Below, in pieces: positions 25,919-34,454 of a DNA stretch of 55,215 bases. The notes under the pieces were generated by a model. It saw nothing but the letters and a program-made list of their open reading frames with translations. It did not search any database and was not told where the DNA came from. The position numbers were made by a program, and so were the translations under genes. Source of the DNA: Massilia sp. BJB1822. Its GTDB lineage: Bacteria; Pseudomonadota; Gammaproteobacteria; Burkholderiales; Burkholderiaceae_D. The stretch's first letter is position 1; each line of letters opens with the position of its first letter. The stretch spans positions 1-55,215 of the forward strand of contig NZ_JABWEB010000027.1 in assembly GCF_013369485.1 (NCBI RefSeq), written 5' to 3'.

Positions 25919-26830
25919 ATGAGCGCCTTCACCCTGCACGACCTGCAATGCTTCGACGCCGTGGCCCGCACGGGCGGCTTCCAGACGGCGGCCGACGAAC
26001 TGCACCGCTCGCATCCAGCCGTGCATGCGGCGGTGAGCAAGCTGGAGCGCCAGCTCGGCCTGGTACTGCTCGACCGCAGTGGCTACCGCGTCAGCCTGAC
26101 GGCAGCGGGCGCGTCTTTCCACCGGCGCGCCCAGGTCTTGCTGCAGGAAATGCACAGCCTGCAGGTGCATGCCCAGCAACTGGCCATGGGCGAGGAAAGC
26201 GAGCTGCGCGTGGTGATCGGCGATTTCTGTCCACGGCGCGAAGTGTTGAATATGCTGAGCGGCTTCGGCAGCCTGAATCCGCATACCCGCCTACATCTGC
26301 ATGCCGAGGCCGTGGGCGGGCCGCTGGAGCGCTTGCTGGCGGACGAGGCCGATCTGATCCTGCATACGGTAAACAAGAGCGATCCGCGCCTGGAATGGCT
26401 GGACTTGTGCGCCGTGCCTTTCGTGCCGGTGGCCGTACCCGGCTTCCTGGGTTTTGCCGAGAGCAAGTCGATCCGGCCCGAGCAGCTGCGGCCGTATACC
26501 CAGTGCATAATCCGCGACACGGCGCGGCAAGCGAACACGGCGGACTACTTCATGATCGCCGGCGCCCACCAGTGCACCGTGGCCGATCAGCTGATGAAGA
26601 AGGAAATCATCCTGCAAGGCATGGCCTGGGGCCATATGCCGCGCTTTCTGGTGGCGCAGGAATTGCGCGACGGCGCCCTGCTCTCGCTGGCCGGACGCTA
26701 TCTGCCGGGGAGCGTGGAAGCGTTGGTGGCGGCGCGGCGCAGCGACCGTCCACATGGGCCGGCGGCACAGCGTCTATGGGCACATCTGCAGCAGGCCGCG
26801 CCGCAGCTGCACCTGCCCGAGCCGCTTTAA
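25919..26830 (+). CDS. LysR family transcriptional regulator
   Basis: 303 residues. The helix-turn-helix has LQCFDAVARTGGFQTAADEL and VHAAVSKLERQLGLVLLDRS; the effector domain carries LRVVIGDFCPRREVLNML. It is divergent from the enol-lactonase-like gene across about 104 bp of AT-rich DNA and probably controls it. The ligand could be an aromatic or dicarboxylic intermediate, by analogy only. Confidence 0.88.
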   Translation: MSAFTLHDLQCFDAVARTGGFQTAADELHRSHPAVHAAVSKLERQLGLVLLDRSGYRVSLTAAGASFHRRAQVLLQEMHSLQVHAQQLAMGEESELRVVIGDFCPRREVLNMLSGFGSLNPHTRLHLHAEAVGGPLERLLADEADLILHTVNKSDPRLEWLDLCAVPFVPVAVPGFLGFAESKSIRPEQLRPYTQCIIRDTARQANTADYFMIAGAHQCTVADQLMKKEIILQGMAWGHMPRFLVAQELRDGALLSLAGRYLPGSVEALVAARRSDRPHGPAAQRLWAHLQQAAPQLHLPEPL

Positions 26831-26931
26831 GTTTCCGCTAAGCACAACGCCGCAGCGGCCTTATTCGCCCGCCAAATAAGGCGCGCCGCGAAATCGCTTC
26901 ATTTGTGGCTTATTCGCCGCAAGCCGAGCAA

Positions 26932-27035
26932 TATTGGTAGAACACCCAACACTTATAAAAAAAGCATGTAATAATTGAATCACAGTTCTCAGCCGTTCTC
27001 GAGGGCTGTCTCCATAGCTTCTTTCCCTACCAATA
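26932..27035. promoter_or_regulatory. Separated inverted repeat upstream of the PEP-CTERM gene
   Basis: TATTGGTAG (26932-26940) is matched by CTACCAATA (27027-27035), 86 bp apart, in the 224-bp AT-rich intergenic region before the PEP-CTERM gene. AACGGAGC at 27040-27047 is the ribosome-binding site. The repeat could be a long-range operator or a foldback in the 5' leader. I could not identify a convincing sigma-54 or sigma-70 promoter. Confidence 0.35.
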
Positions 27036-27054
27036 CTAAACGGAGCATAAAAAG

Positions 27055-27609
27055 ATGAGCATCGTAAAGTTCTTTAGGGTTGTACTTGCGGCAGCTATTC
27101 TGTTCGCGGGACTGACGCAAACGGCTCGTGCCGATTTCAGGCACTTAACCGGTGATACCTCCACCAGCCCGACCTTCCACCGTCCGACGCAAAGCCTGCT
27201 GGGACTGTCCGCCGACGGTACGAATGTGCACTACAACACTTACACCTTCCAGGTATCGCGCAGTGGCTCCTACAATTTTTACACCACCGGGCTATTCGAT
27301 ACCTTTCATCTATTGTATGAAGGCTCCTTCAATCCAGCCAGTCCACTGACCAATGCCATTGCCGCCAACGATGACCTGTACTCAGACACGGATACAGGTA
27401 CCTCGGGCTTCTATGGCCTGCTGGAATCCAACACCACTTATGTCTTTGTGATCACTGGCTACGACAACAACTCCCACGGCAGGTACGAAGCCCTCATCAG
27501 CGGCCCTGGCCTGATCACCGCCGTGCCTGAGCCTTCCGCTTACCTGATGCTGGGTCTGGGCCTGGCTGGCATCATGCTGGTGAGCCGCCGCAAAAACCGC
27601 CAGGTTTAA
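27055..27609 (+). CDS. PEP-CTERM sorting domain protein (exported)
   Basis: 184 residues. The Sec signal (MSIVKFFRVVLAAAILFAGL) is cleaved near TARA. A beta-rich mature domain (YNTYTFQVSRSGSYNFYTTG, DTFHLLYEGSFNPASP, TSGFYGLLESNTTYVFVITG) resembles the DVUA0089/pre-peptidase type. The C-terminus has the full PEP-CTERM signal: VPEPSAYLMLGLGLAGIML then SRRKN. Such proteins are processed by an exosortase and linked to exopolysaccharide production; no exosortase gene is in the window. Confidence 0.9.
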   Translation: MSIVKFFRVVLAAAILFAGLTQTARADFRHLTGDTSTSPTFHRPTQSLLGLSADGTNVHYNTYTFQVSRSGSYNFYTTGLFDTFHLLYEGSFNPASPLTNAIAANDDLYSDTDTGTSGFYGLLESNTTYVFVITGYDNNSHGRYEALISGPGLITAVPEPSAYLMLGLGLAGIMLVSRRKNRQV

Positions 27610-27628
27610 GACCCGGCCAGCGGCTAGC

Positions 27629-27660
27629 AAACAACGCCACCTCCGGGTGGCGTTTTGTTT
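27629..27660. terminator. Bidirectional terminator
   Basis: ACGCCACC-TCC-GGGTGGCGT with flanking CAAACA and TTTTGTTT serves both the PEP-CTERM gene and the convergent SGNH hydrolase gene. Confidence 0.85.
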
Positions 27661-28535
27661 CAGATGCGCCCCTGAAAAGACGGCCAGGCGCGCAAGGCTT
27701 CGACGAAGTGCTGGGTAATGCGGGCAAAGCCGCCCGGCGTCGGATGCAGCTCGTTGGCCCAGTCGCCCGCGCCCAGCGTGCCCTGGGTTTTCACGTGGAT
27801 GAAATTGACGTGGCGCGTTTGCAGCTCGTCCAGCAAGGTGGAGAACTGGCTCAGCAGCTCGCGCACAATGACTTGGCCGTCGGCCAGCGCTTCCCAGCCC
27901 CGGTCCAGCAAGCCCGGCTGCAGCCAGGGTCCAGCGCCGCAGACACCCTTGCCGTCCGGCAGGGCAAAATCATAGCTGTGCACGAAGATGGGAATGGCAG
28001 CATCGATGCGGTCGCGCGCCTGGGCCAGATCCTCGTAGGCAGCACGCACCACAGCCAGGATGCCGTCCACGCGCTCCTGCACCAGCCCCTGGGCCGGATC
28101 GCTGCCCGCGCTCGCTGCATCGCGCACCCACAGCCGGAACTGGTCGCCGGCCAGATCGTTGCCGCCGCCCGAAAACAGGATGGCGTCGAAATGGCCATTC
28201 TTCGGATCGCGCAATTCGCGCAGCAGCTCGTGCAGCTTCTTCACGCCCAGCATGCTTTCAGCCGCCTCGCCATGGTGGGCCAGGGACAGGATTTCCGGCG
28301 CCTTCGGCACATTGCGCAGATGCGCGATCACATCGCTGGCGCCGGGAAAGGGCAAGGGATAGTCGAACCAGCTGTCGCCCTGGGCGATCAGATTCAAGGG
28401 CTGCGGCGTTGCCAGGCCGGCTGGGCCGGCCATGGTCCGCATGCGCTGGCGGTTGGCGACGCGCACCTGGTGTTCCTGGATGCGCTGCGCCTTGTCCTTC
28501 TCAATCGCAGCCTTGGCCTGAGCGTAATCGAGCAT
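27660..28535 (-). CDS. SGNH/GDSL-family hydrolase
   Basis: About 291 residues with no signal peptide. SGNH block I is IAQGDSWFDYP (Ser nucleophile), block III is FSGGGNDLAGDQF (Asn) and block V is ELHPTPGGFARI with the catalytic Asp-His replaced by a single His in this arrangement. The ATG at 28535 has GGAG six bases upstream; an in-frame TTG at 28550 lacks one. Substrates of such proteins range from acyl esters to polysaccharide acetyl groups. It follows the cache-domain gene by 11 bp and is probably co-transcribed with it. Confidence 0.82.
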   Translation of the reverse strand: MLDYAQAKAAIEKDKAQRIQEHQVRVANRQRMRTMAGPAGLATPQPLNLIAQGDSWFDYPLPFPGASDVIAHLRNVPKAPEILSLAHHGEAAESMLGVKKLHELLRELRDPKNGHFDAILFSGGGNDLAGDQFRLWVRDAASAGSDPAQGLVQERVDGILAVVRAAYEDLAQARDRIDAAIPIFVHSYDFALPDGKGVCGAGPWLQPGLLDRGWEALADGQVIVRELLSQFSTLLDELQTRHVNFIHVKTQGTLGAGDWANELHPTPGGFARITQHFVEALRAWPSFQGRI

Positions 28536-28546
28536 GAAATCTCCGC

Positions 28547-28996
28547 TCAACGCTTGTAGACGCCGGCGCAGACTACGCTCTCATCGAGCTTCTCGCAATA
28601 CATTTCCTTGGGCAGCACGCCCTTGGTGACGGGATCGACAAACACATAGTTCTGCCAGAACTTGCCCTTGCTCTTGGCCAGCTCGACCCGCTCGCGCACA
28701 TAGTAATTGCCTTCCACGTCGCGGATATCGATCAGGTTCTTGCCGACCAGCTTGGGATTCTGGCCGTGCGCCAGCACCTTGCCCTGCAAGTCGTAGACCA
28801 CCGGATACAGTTCACCATGTACCCAGGCCGCATCCTTGGCCGTGATGGCCGACAGCGTGCCATTGGCGTCCTTGCGCATGGCGCTGGTGACTTTCCCCAC
28901 CAACTGCTCGGCCTGCTGCCGGGTCGCAAAGGTTTCGGCAGCATTCGCCTGAACAGCAGCACCGATAAAAGCCACGGCAAGCATCGCATATTTCAT
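28547..28996 (-). CDS. Secreted single cache-domain protein
   Basis: 149 residues: a signal peptide (MKYAMLAVAFIGAAVQANA), then one cache domain (AAWVHGELYPVVYDLQGKVL, GKNLIDIRDVEGNYYVRERV, KGKFWQNYVFVDPVTKGVLP) and a C-terminal pair of cysteines (MYCEKLDESVVCAG). Cache domains bind small ligands; here there is no transmembrane signalling part, so it is a free periplasmic sensor or carrier. A good GGAGC ribosome-binding site precedes the ATG. It is upstream of the SGNH hydrolase gene. Confidence 0.8.
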   Translation of the reverse strand: MKYAMLAVAFIGAAVQANAAETFATRQQAEQLVGKVTSAMRKDANGTLSAITAKDAAWVHGELYPVVYDLQGKVLAHGQNPKLVGKNLIDIRDVEGNYYVRERVELAKSKGKFWQNYVFVDPVTKGVLPKEMYCEKLDESVVCAGVYKR

Positions 28997-29137
28997 GATC
29001 GGCTCCTGTGTTTGAGATATGCCTAAGATACGACGATTTACCTTGCCTGCGCCACAGATTTTCATCGGGCAACGCAGCGCCTATCCCCGCGCTTTTGCGC
29101 GATACTGGTTCCACGCAACGCTTGCAAAGAGAAAGTC

Positions 29138-30208
29138 ATGAAGCGCCATTTCGCCTGCTCGCGGTGTGGCGGTGCGCGCGCGGCATCTGCGGCTCTGTTG
29201 ATCCTGCTGAGCCTGTTCTGCCTGGCCGCCAGCGCCCAGACTCCGCCAACACCTTCGGCCGTGGTCACCGTCCCCAACACGCGCAGCCCGGTCGACAAGT
29301 CTTACCGCAAAATGGTGCGCGGCATGGAGCGCTTTGCGCGCGAGCAGGCGCGGCTCGCCCCCGGTGCCAGCTTGCGCTTTCGTCTGCTGCCGCGTCTGCC
29401 TTCGGTACAGCTCGACGAGGTGACGCTGCACATTGTCGGCGACACGCTGAGCCTGCCCGTCGCGCTGGCAGCCGACCACAGCTTTACGCTGGAACGCAAT
29501 GAAGTCGCGCTGCGCGAAGATGCCGCCCTGATCGCCAACCGTAAGACCAGCAGCCTGACCTGGCGCGCCGAAATCCACAGCCCCGGCGTGCCGGCGGGCA
29601 TGCGCCGCCTCGGCGATCTGCGGCTGGAATGCCTGGTCGGCATGGAAGCGGGATTGATCTCGAATAATGCGCGCCTGTTCGCCTGGCTCAGCGACTGGCT
29701 CGCCAGCAGCGAGCGCGTGTGCACGGCGGCGGACGGCAATTACCTGTTCTTCAGCGAGCGTCCGCTGTTCAGCGTGACGCTGCAAGCGGGCGCGCGCCGC
29801 GCCGTGCTGCCCTTCCGCCAGCAGTACGCAGGCGGCACGCAGGATGCGTCCACCCTGCCCTACTGCGATTGCCAAGTGCTGCTCGACCGCAGCTATTACG
29901 CGCCGCTGTGGGACGCCAGCTGGCCAGACGACACCCTGCTCTCTTTCGAATACATGGATGAAGCGGCGCCACCGGCGGCATCGGCCGTGACAGGCGTTCA
30001 GCCCGGCGACACGCGCGCGCAACTGCGCGCCAGCCTTGGTCCCGCCACGGAAATCGGCTTCGACAGCGGCATGGCCGTCTGGCTGTATCCACCGTTCACA
30101 CCCAAGCAGGCGCGCCAGCCGCAGCCGCAAGCCCTGCTGCTGTTCGGCGCCGATGGCCGCCTGCTGAAAAGCCGGCAGTTGCCGGCAGCGGCCAGCTCAG
30201 CGCAGTAA
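29138..30208 (+). CDS. Exported protein of unknown function
   Basis: 356 residues with a signal peptide (hydrophobic ALLILLSLFCLAASA, cleavage near SAQT). The middle region is beta-rich (LRFRLLPRLPSVQLDEVTLH) and contains a short Cys pair (LPYCDCQVLL). The end (GVQPGDTRAQLRASLGPATE ... LLLFGADGRLLKSRQL) resembles the SmpA/BamE-type repeat in which a start-of-strand GxxR/LGxP motif recurs. No family is assigned. It is transcribed alone, and its last 12 bases overlap the convergent YoaK gene. Confidence 0.65.
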   Translation: MKRHFACSRCGGARAASAALLILLSLFCLAASAQTPPTPSAVVTVPNTRSPVDKSYRKMVRGMERFAREQARLAPGASLRFRLLPRLPSVQLDEVTLHIVGDTLSLPVALAADHSFTLERNEVALREDAALIANRKTSSLTWRAEIHSPGVPAGMRRLGDLRLECLVGMEAGLISNNARLFAWLSDWLASSERVCTAADGNYLFFSERPLFSVTLQAGARRAVLPFRQQYAGGTQDASTLPYCDCQVLLDRSYYAPLWDASWPDDTLLSFEYMDEAAPPAASAVTGVQPGDTRAQLRASLGPATEIGFDSGMAVWLYPPFTPKQARQPQPQALLLFGADGRLLKSRQLPAAASSAQ

Positions 30209-30949
30209 GGCCGCGCGCGCTTTCAGATCATCGAGCACCGGCACGATGGCCATCAGCACCAGCAGCAGCGCCAGCGGCACCGTCGCCAGATAGCCGATGC
30301 GCGCAAAGCCCAGCGCCCCCAGCAGGCCGCCGCCAAAGAAGGCCAGCGCCAGCGCGCACAGCAAGCGCAAGCGGGGCCGGTTGGCGGCCACCGGCGGCGC
30401 GCCCGCCTGCTCCGCATTCCAGTACGCCGCCTTGCCCAGCTCGATGCCGATATCGGTGACGATGCCCGTGATATGGGTGGTGCGGATTTCCGCGCTCGAC
30501 AGCTTGGTGATGACGGCGTTCTGCAAGCCCATCATGAAACACAGCAGCGTCACCGTGGCGGGCAGCACCAGCACATCGATATCGGCCAGCCAAGCCCCGA
30601 GCACGCCGAAGCACAGCAGCAGCACCGCCTCCAGCAGCAGCGGCAAGGCATACTCGCCCTGCATCTGGCGCCGCCGCGCATAATTGATCATGATGGCGCA
30701 GCAAGCCGCCCCTGCGACAAACGCCGCCAGCGCCCCGCCGCCGGCCAGCACCAGGCCCAAGGCGCCGATCGCCAGATTGTCGGCCATGGCCGAGACGATG
30801 CCGGTCATATGCGAGGTGTACTGCCCGACCGCGACAAAGCCACCCGCATTGGCCGCCCCCGCCACAAAAGCCAGCACCACGCCCAACTGCCGGTTGCTGG
30901 CCACGGCACGCTGGCGGCCGGTCAGACGGCGCGCGTAATTGAGAGGCAT
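30197..30949 (-). CDS. YoaK family (DUF1275) membrane protein
   Basis: About 250 residues with six to seven membrane segments. Family motifs are VAGAANAGGFVAVGQYTSHMTG, SAMADNLAIG and MGLQNAVITKLSSAEIRTTH followed by ITGIVTDIGIELG. The function of DUF1275 proteins is unknown. The ATG at 30949 is preferred: the longer frame starts with TTG at 31015 and has no ribosome-binding site. A second member of the family is at 46573. Confidence 0.85.
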   Translation of the reverse strand: MPLNYARRLTGRQRAVASNRQLGVVLAFVAGAANAGGFVAVGQYTSHMTGIVSAMADNLAIGALGLVLAGGGALAAFVAGAACCAIMINYARRRQMQGEYALPLLLEAVLLLCFGVLGAWLADIDVLVLPATVTLLCFMMGLQNAVITKLSSAEIRTTHITGIVTDIGIELGKAAYWNAEQAGAPPVAANRPRLRLLCALALAFFGGGLLGALGFARIGYLATVPLALLLVLMAIVPVLDDLKARAALLR

Positions 30950-31075
30950 GGCGGCAGTCGGCGCAGGGGCCGGGCAAGTGCTGGCATAGGGGGAAATCTC
31001 CAGGGTGGAGGTCAAAATTTATACCTCTGGAAAAAATCCGTCAATCCGGACTAGGCAAGCCAGCTTTCACCCTGC

Positions 31076-31081
31076 TATAAT
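31076..31081 (+). promoter_or_regulatory. -10 element of the tRNA-Phe promoter
   Basis: A perfect TATAAT lies 10 bases before the tRNA and is followed by a GCGCGCC discriminator, the pattern of stringently controlled stable-RNA promoters. The -35 region is not clear. Confidence 0.8.
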
Positions 31082-31091
31082 TGCGCGCCTT

Positions 31092-31167
31092 GGCCTGGTA
31101 GCTCAGTTGGTAGAGCAGAGGATTGAAAATCCTTGTGTCGGTGGTTCGATTCCGCCCCGGGCCACCA
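31092..31167 (+). tRNA. tRNA-Phe (anticodon GAA)
   Basis: The 76-nt gene folds fully. The acceptor stem GGCCTGG/CCGGGCC has one G-U pair. The D arm is GCTC-AGTTGGTA-GAGC, the anticodon arm GAGGA-TTGAAAA-TCCTT has GAA at the loop centre, the T arm is GGTGG-TTCGATT-CCGCC, and CCA is encoded. It is the only intact tRNA in the window and the parent of the fragments at 183, 3291, 32321 and probably 2064. Confidence 0.98.
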
Positions 31168-31179
31168 AGAATAAAAAGT

Positions 31180-31212
31180 AAAAACGCCGATCCATGCAGG
31201 TCGGCGTTTTTG
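31180..31212 (+). terminator. Terminator of tRNA-Phe
   Basis: AAAAACGCCGA pairs with TCGGCGTTTTT around TCCATGCAGG. The same hairpin, diverged, follows the remnants at 3291 and 32321. The following 31213-31429 is a spacer with a perfect 12-bp palindrome TGCAATATTGCA (31366-31377) and a TATAAT at 31383-31388, probably promoter elements of the next gene. Confidence 0.9.
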
Positions 31213-31429
31213 TTTCCAGCCCCTCCGGCTCTCCAGCCAAAATCATTTACACAGTCAACAAGCTGCCGTCCTGGCAGGGATGCTTCCGTACACCCTACGA
31301 TATTATCGTCATCGTTTTGCGCTAAAAACAACGTTGCCATTCGAAAAGTTGGCTAACGTCAATAATGCAATATTGCAGGAAGTATAATTCGAAAAATTCA
31401 GGCTCCGCCTGCCACCTATACTTCGAACC

Positions 31430-32314
31430 ATGACGCTTATCCGCTCCTCCCTGTTGCTTCCCTTGACCCTGACTATGGCGAGCGCCTGCGCCGCACCGGG
31501 CAGCGCGCGCATTGAATGGATTCGTGCCGAAGTCGTCCCGGGCGAAGGCCCGGTAAATGCAGCCCTGTTCGTACCGGTCAAGCTGAACGGCATGGAATGC
31601 AAGGCCCAACTGGATACTGGCGCCCCGGGGATCGTGCACTTCCACCAATCCTTCGAGCGCGACGCCGCGCGGCCGGCCGTGGTCGAAGCGCTCGGCATCC
31701 GGCACGAAATCCAGGGACCGCCCAATCTGGCCGCCGACCAGCTCAGCTGCCCCAAGGGCATACGGCTCTCCTTGGGCAATCAGTTCTTTGAGCAAGGCAC
31801 CCTCACCATCGACCTGAAGCAGGAGCAAGTGCGCTTCGTCTCCGGCTCCACCCTGGCAAACGATGGCAAGGCCCTGCCATTCTTTTATCCCCAGTGGGAT
31901 CTAAACTCTTCCGGCGGCGGGCATGTCGTGATCGAGCTGGGCGACAGCCAGGGCCGCAAGCGCTATGCGATGCTCGATACCGGCGCAGCCAGTTTCGGCA
32001 TTTCGGCCCTGAGTGCCGCCTCATGGCGCCAACTCACCGGCAAGGAGCCGGCCGCGGGTCCTGGCGTCACCAGCTACGGCGTGAGCAGCTGGGGCAAGAC
32101 CATTCCCTGTTATCGCGTGCGCTCCAGCACCCGCTTCGATTTGGGGCAGGAACAAGCACTGGAAAACGCGGACCTCTCATATTGCGAGACCGCAAGCTTC
32201 AAGCCCGGCCAACAACTGGCCGCCTTAATTGGCTTGCGCAATTTCGCCAACCACGCCATCACCATCGACTATCCCGCGCGCCGTTGGCGCATCGCGGAGG
32301 CGTCAGCCCAGTAA
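31430..32314 (+). CDS. Retropepsin-like aspartyl protease, exported
   Basis: 294 residues. A signal peptide (hydrophobic SLLLPLTLTMASACA) is followed by two aspartyl-protease half-sites: KAQLDTGAPG near residue 61 and YAMLDTGAASFGIS near residue 182. Having two DTGA motifs in one chain makes it a pepsin-like two-lobed arrangement built from retropepsin-type folds, although it is too short for true pepsins. It should act in the periplasm. It lies between the intact tRNA-Phe and remnant 4, so it may have come in as the cargo of a small insertion. Confidence 0.78.
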   Translation: MTLIRSSLLLPLTLTMASACAAPGSARIEWIRAEVVPGEGPVNAALFVPVKLNGMECKAQLDTGAPGIVHFHQSFERDAARPAVVEALGIRHEIQGPPNLAADQLSCPKGIRLSLGNQFFEQGTLTIDLKQEQVRFVSGSTLANDGKALPFFYPQWDLNSSGGGHVVIELGDSQGRKRYAMLDTGAASFGISALSAASWRQLTGKEPAAGPGVTSYGVSSWGKTIPCYRVRSSTRFDLGQEQALENADLSYCETASFKPGQQLAALIGLRNFANHAITIDYPARRWRIAEASAQ

Positions 32315-32320
32315 GCATGA

Positions 32321-32381
32321 CGGTACTTCGGTTCCGCCCCGGACCCGCCAGGAAAAAACACCGATCCTTGCAGATCGGCAT
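32321..32381 (+). repeat. Degraded tRNA-Phe 3' end plus terminator (att-like remnant 4)
   Basis: CGGTACTTCGGTTCCGCCCC followed by GGACCCGCCA aligns with the T arm and acceptor end of tRNA-Phe, with several substitutions. It is followed by AAAAAACACCGATCC-TTGCAGATCGG, a mutated copy of the tRNA-Phe terminator. It lies just after the aspartyl-protease gene, in the same orientation as the intact tRNA. It is the most diverged of the clear copies. Confidence 0.8.
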
Positions 32382-32501
32382 GTCCCCCGTAATTAATCCG
32401 CGGAAATCGTAAAGTGCCGGAATTTTTGGCCTACTATGGCAATAGGCTTTAGCAGGCGCGGCCATTGTGCCGCTTTCCAACCACCGGTATGGGAGGATGT
32501 G

Positions 32502-32918
32502 ATGGGACTACTTGATCAACTGGCAGGCCAGGTGCTGGGTTCGCTCGGTTCGCAGCAGCAAGACCCGGTGCCGCAGGGCGATTTGCTGAACAGCGTGATG
32601 GGCTTGATTAACCAGGCGGGCGGTTTGCCGGGCTTGCTGCAAAAGCTGCAGTCCAGCGGCTTGAGCGACCAGGTCGCGTCCTGGGTCGGCACGGGCGAGA
32701 ACCAGCCGGTGTCCGGCGACCAGATCCGCGATGCGCTGGGCGCGGAGAATATCGCGCAGATTGCGCAGCAGGCGGGGCTGCAATCGGAACATGCCTCGAC
32801 CGGCCTGGCCCAGCTGCTGCCGCAGATTATCGACACGCTCACGCCCGACGGCCAAGTGCCGCAAAACGAGTTGCTGGCGCAGGGGCTGAGCCTGCTGCGC
32901 GGCAAACTCCTCGGCTGA
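32502..32918 (+). CDS. YidB family (DUF937) protein
   Basis: 138 residues, cytoplasmic. It begins MGLLDQLAGQVLGSLG, the usual YidB start, and has GGLPGLLQKLQSSGLSDQVA, SWVGTGENQPVSGDQI and the C-terminal LTPDGQVPQNELLAQGLSLL. GGGAGG at 32491-32496 sets the start. The role of the family is unknown. Confidence 0.9.
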   Translation: MGLLDQLAGQVLGSLGSQQQDPVPQGDLLNSVMGLINQAGGLPGLLQKLQSSGLSDQVASWVGTGENQPVSGDQIRDALGAENIAQIAQQAGLQSEHASTGLAQLLPQIIDTLTPDGQVPQNELLAQGLSLLRGKLLG

Positions 32919-32963
32919 GCATCTCCGGCGCGGCTGACGGCTGGGCCGCGCCGCGCGAAACGC

Positions 32964-33629
32964 TTAGGCGCGCGCCGGACGGCGTTCCGCGTGCAGCGCG
33001 TCGAGTTCGGCGCGCAGTGCCTTGACCTCGGCCGCGAAATTGTCGCGCGCGGTGGTGGCGCCCACCAGTTCCATTTCGGCCGCCAGACGAGCGTCGGATT
33101 CGGCGGCCAGCGCGGCCACATTGCGTTCAATCTGGGCGCGCAGATCGTTCAATTGGCGGTCCTTGCCGTCGATGGCCAACTGGTCCTTGGCTTTGCCAAC
33201 CAGGGCGTCGGACGCAACCTGGCGCGCATCGCGCAGCTCGGTTGTCAGGCGCCGGACTTCCTCATCGCGCGCCGCCACCACGGCCTGCGCTTCGTCGCGT
33301 TCGGCTTCGCTTTGCTGGCCCGATTCCAGCAGCGCCTGCAGATCGCTGTCGGACTGTGCCAGCGCGTCGCGCGCGCTGGCGCCAGCTTCTTCCGCATATT
33401 GCAGCGCCCAGTTGCCGAGGGCAGCCAGCAGTGCCGGCGGCAGATCCGCCTTGGGCGCTTCCGGCTGGGCGCGGCTGGCGCGCCAGGCGCGCAGATGCGG
33501 GTGGATAGCGAGGGGCGAGGCAGCGTCCAGAACTCCGCTCACGGCTTCGATCGTCACCTGCTGGCCTTCGCTCTCCAGGCCATGGGCTGCCGCTGCAACC
33601 TGCTCGAAAGTGAGTTCTTGACTTGCCAT
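32964..33629 (-). CDS. KfrA-like DNA-binding protein with long coiled coil
   Basis: 221 residues. The N-terminal 55 residues (LTFEQVAAAAHGLESEGQQV and ASPLAIHPHLRAW) match the KfrA N-terminal DNA-binding domain. The remainder is one long Ala/Glu/Arg-rich coiled coil ending in basic residues (HAERRPARA). KfrA proteins are plasmid-borne or chromosomal DNA-binding proteins that form alpha-helical rods. No plasmid genes surround it. The ATG at 33629 is used because the longer frame adds ten unlikely residues. Confidence 0.82.
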   Translation of the reverse strand: MASQELTFEQVAAAAHGLESEGQQVTIEAVSGVLDAASPLAIHPHLRAWRASRAQPEAPKADLPPALLAALGNWALQYAEEAGASARDALAQSDSDLQALLESGQQSEAERDEAQAVVAARDEEVRRLTTELRDARQVASDALVGKAKDQLAIDGKDRQLNDLRAQIERNVAALAAESDARLAAEMELVGATTARDNFAAEVKALRAELDALHAERRPARA

Positions 33630-33750
33630 TGCTGTCTCCGATAAGGATGGGGTTATCATTGTTGCCAGTTTCGATTACGGGCAGCGAAACGCAATACGAT
33701 ACAGGATGACCTTGCCGGACAGCAAGTGCTTAAGAGGCTACCTCAAAGCC

Positions 33751-34287
33751 TTACCACATCAGATCGTCAGGAATCTTGTAAGCCGCGTAAGGGTCGTCCT
33801 CGTCCACTTCCGTATTGGCTTTTTTCACCTGCACCACCAGCATGGCATCGCGCTCGGCGATCTTCTCGGCGATGACTTTCGGCACCAGCTCATAATTCTC
33901 GCCAAGGCAGACGATGGCCAGGCGGCCGGCGATCAGATGGGCCTGCACTTCGGCCGACACGTGGATGCGTTCGATCTTCGTGCCATAAGTAAAGTTGTAG
34001 GCGATATCGCCCTTGCCCTTGTTCTGGCGGTTCTTTTCCACCATCTGCACGATCTGCGCCATGATGGCTTTCTGGTTGGCGGCGGCGTCGCGCTGGGCAT
34101 TCATTTCGCGCGCGCGCTCGGCGTTCTTGCGCTGCATTTCCTGGGCCGCCAGGCGCGTTTCGTCCACGCTCTGGGTGCCGGTCTGACGCTCGACCTTGCG
34201 CTGCTTGCTCTTGTCCTGGTTGATCTTCTGGGCTTTCTTCTTGTCGGCCAGGCCAGCCTTCATTAGCTGCTCTTGCAGGGAAACCAT
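33751..34287 (-). CDS. DUF2058 (YaiL-type) protein
   Basis: 178 residues. It begins MVSLQEQLMKAGLADKKKAQ, the family hallmark, continues with a highly charged Lys/Arg/Gln-rich helix and then a small domain with YNFTYGTKIERIHVS and LIAGRLAIVCLG, ending in an acidic tail (VDEDDPYAAYKIPDDLMW). Family members are nucleoid- or ribosome-associated by repute, but no function is proven. The start is fixed by similarity and a nearby GGGAAA. Confidence 0.9.
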   Translation of the reverse strand: MVSLQEQLMKAGLADKKKAQKINQDKSKQRKVERQTGTQSVDETRLAAQEMQRKNAERAREMNAQRDAAANQKAIMAQIVQMVEKNRQNKGKGDIAYNFTYGTKIERIHVSAEVQAHLIAGRLAIVCLGENYELVPKVIAEKIAERDAMLVVQVKKANTEVDEDDPYAAYKIPDDLMW

Positions 34288-34454
34288 GTTTCTTACTCCG
34301 TATTGGGGGAAAGCGCCGGCGATGGCGCAAAAGCGCAAGCATAGCAAACCCGGCCGCTGCGGCGAACCTTCACATCATCTAAAGATTGCCGGATTGACAT
34401 TCTAGACCACGCAATTACACTGCATCGACCAAGCCATCCTACCGGAGCACGGCA

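Noticed and set aside
26881..27054. Sigma-54 promoter for the PEP-CTERM gene
   Set aside because: I looked for the GG-N10-GC pattern expected for PEP-CTERM regulons; the only candidate (TGGCTTATTCGCCGCA) departs too far from the consensus.
31041..31340. 99-codon minus-strand ORF over the tRNA-Phe locus
   Set aside because: It is antisense to the tRNA and terminator. The similar peptide near 125-424 arises because the tRNA fragment is repeated there.
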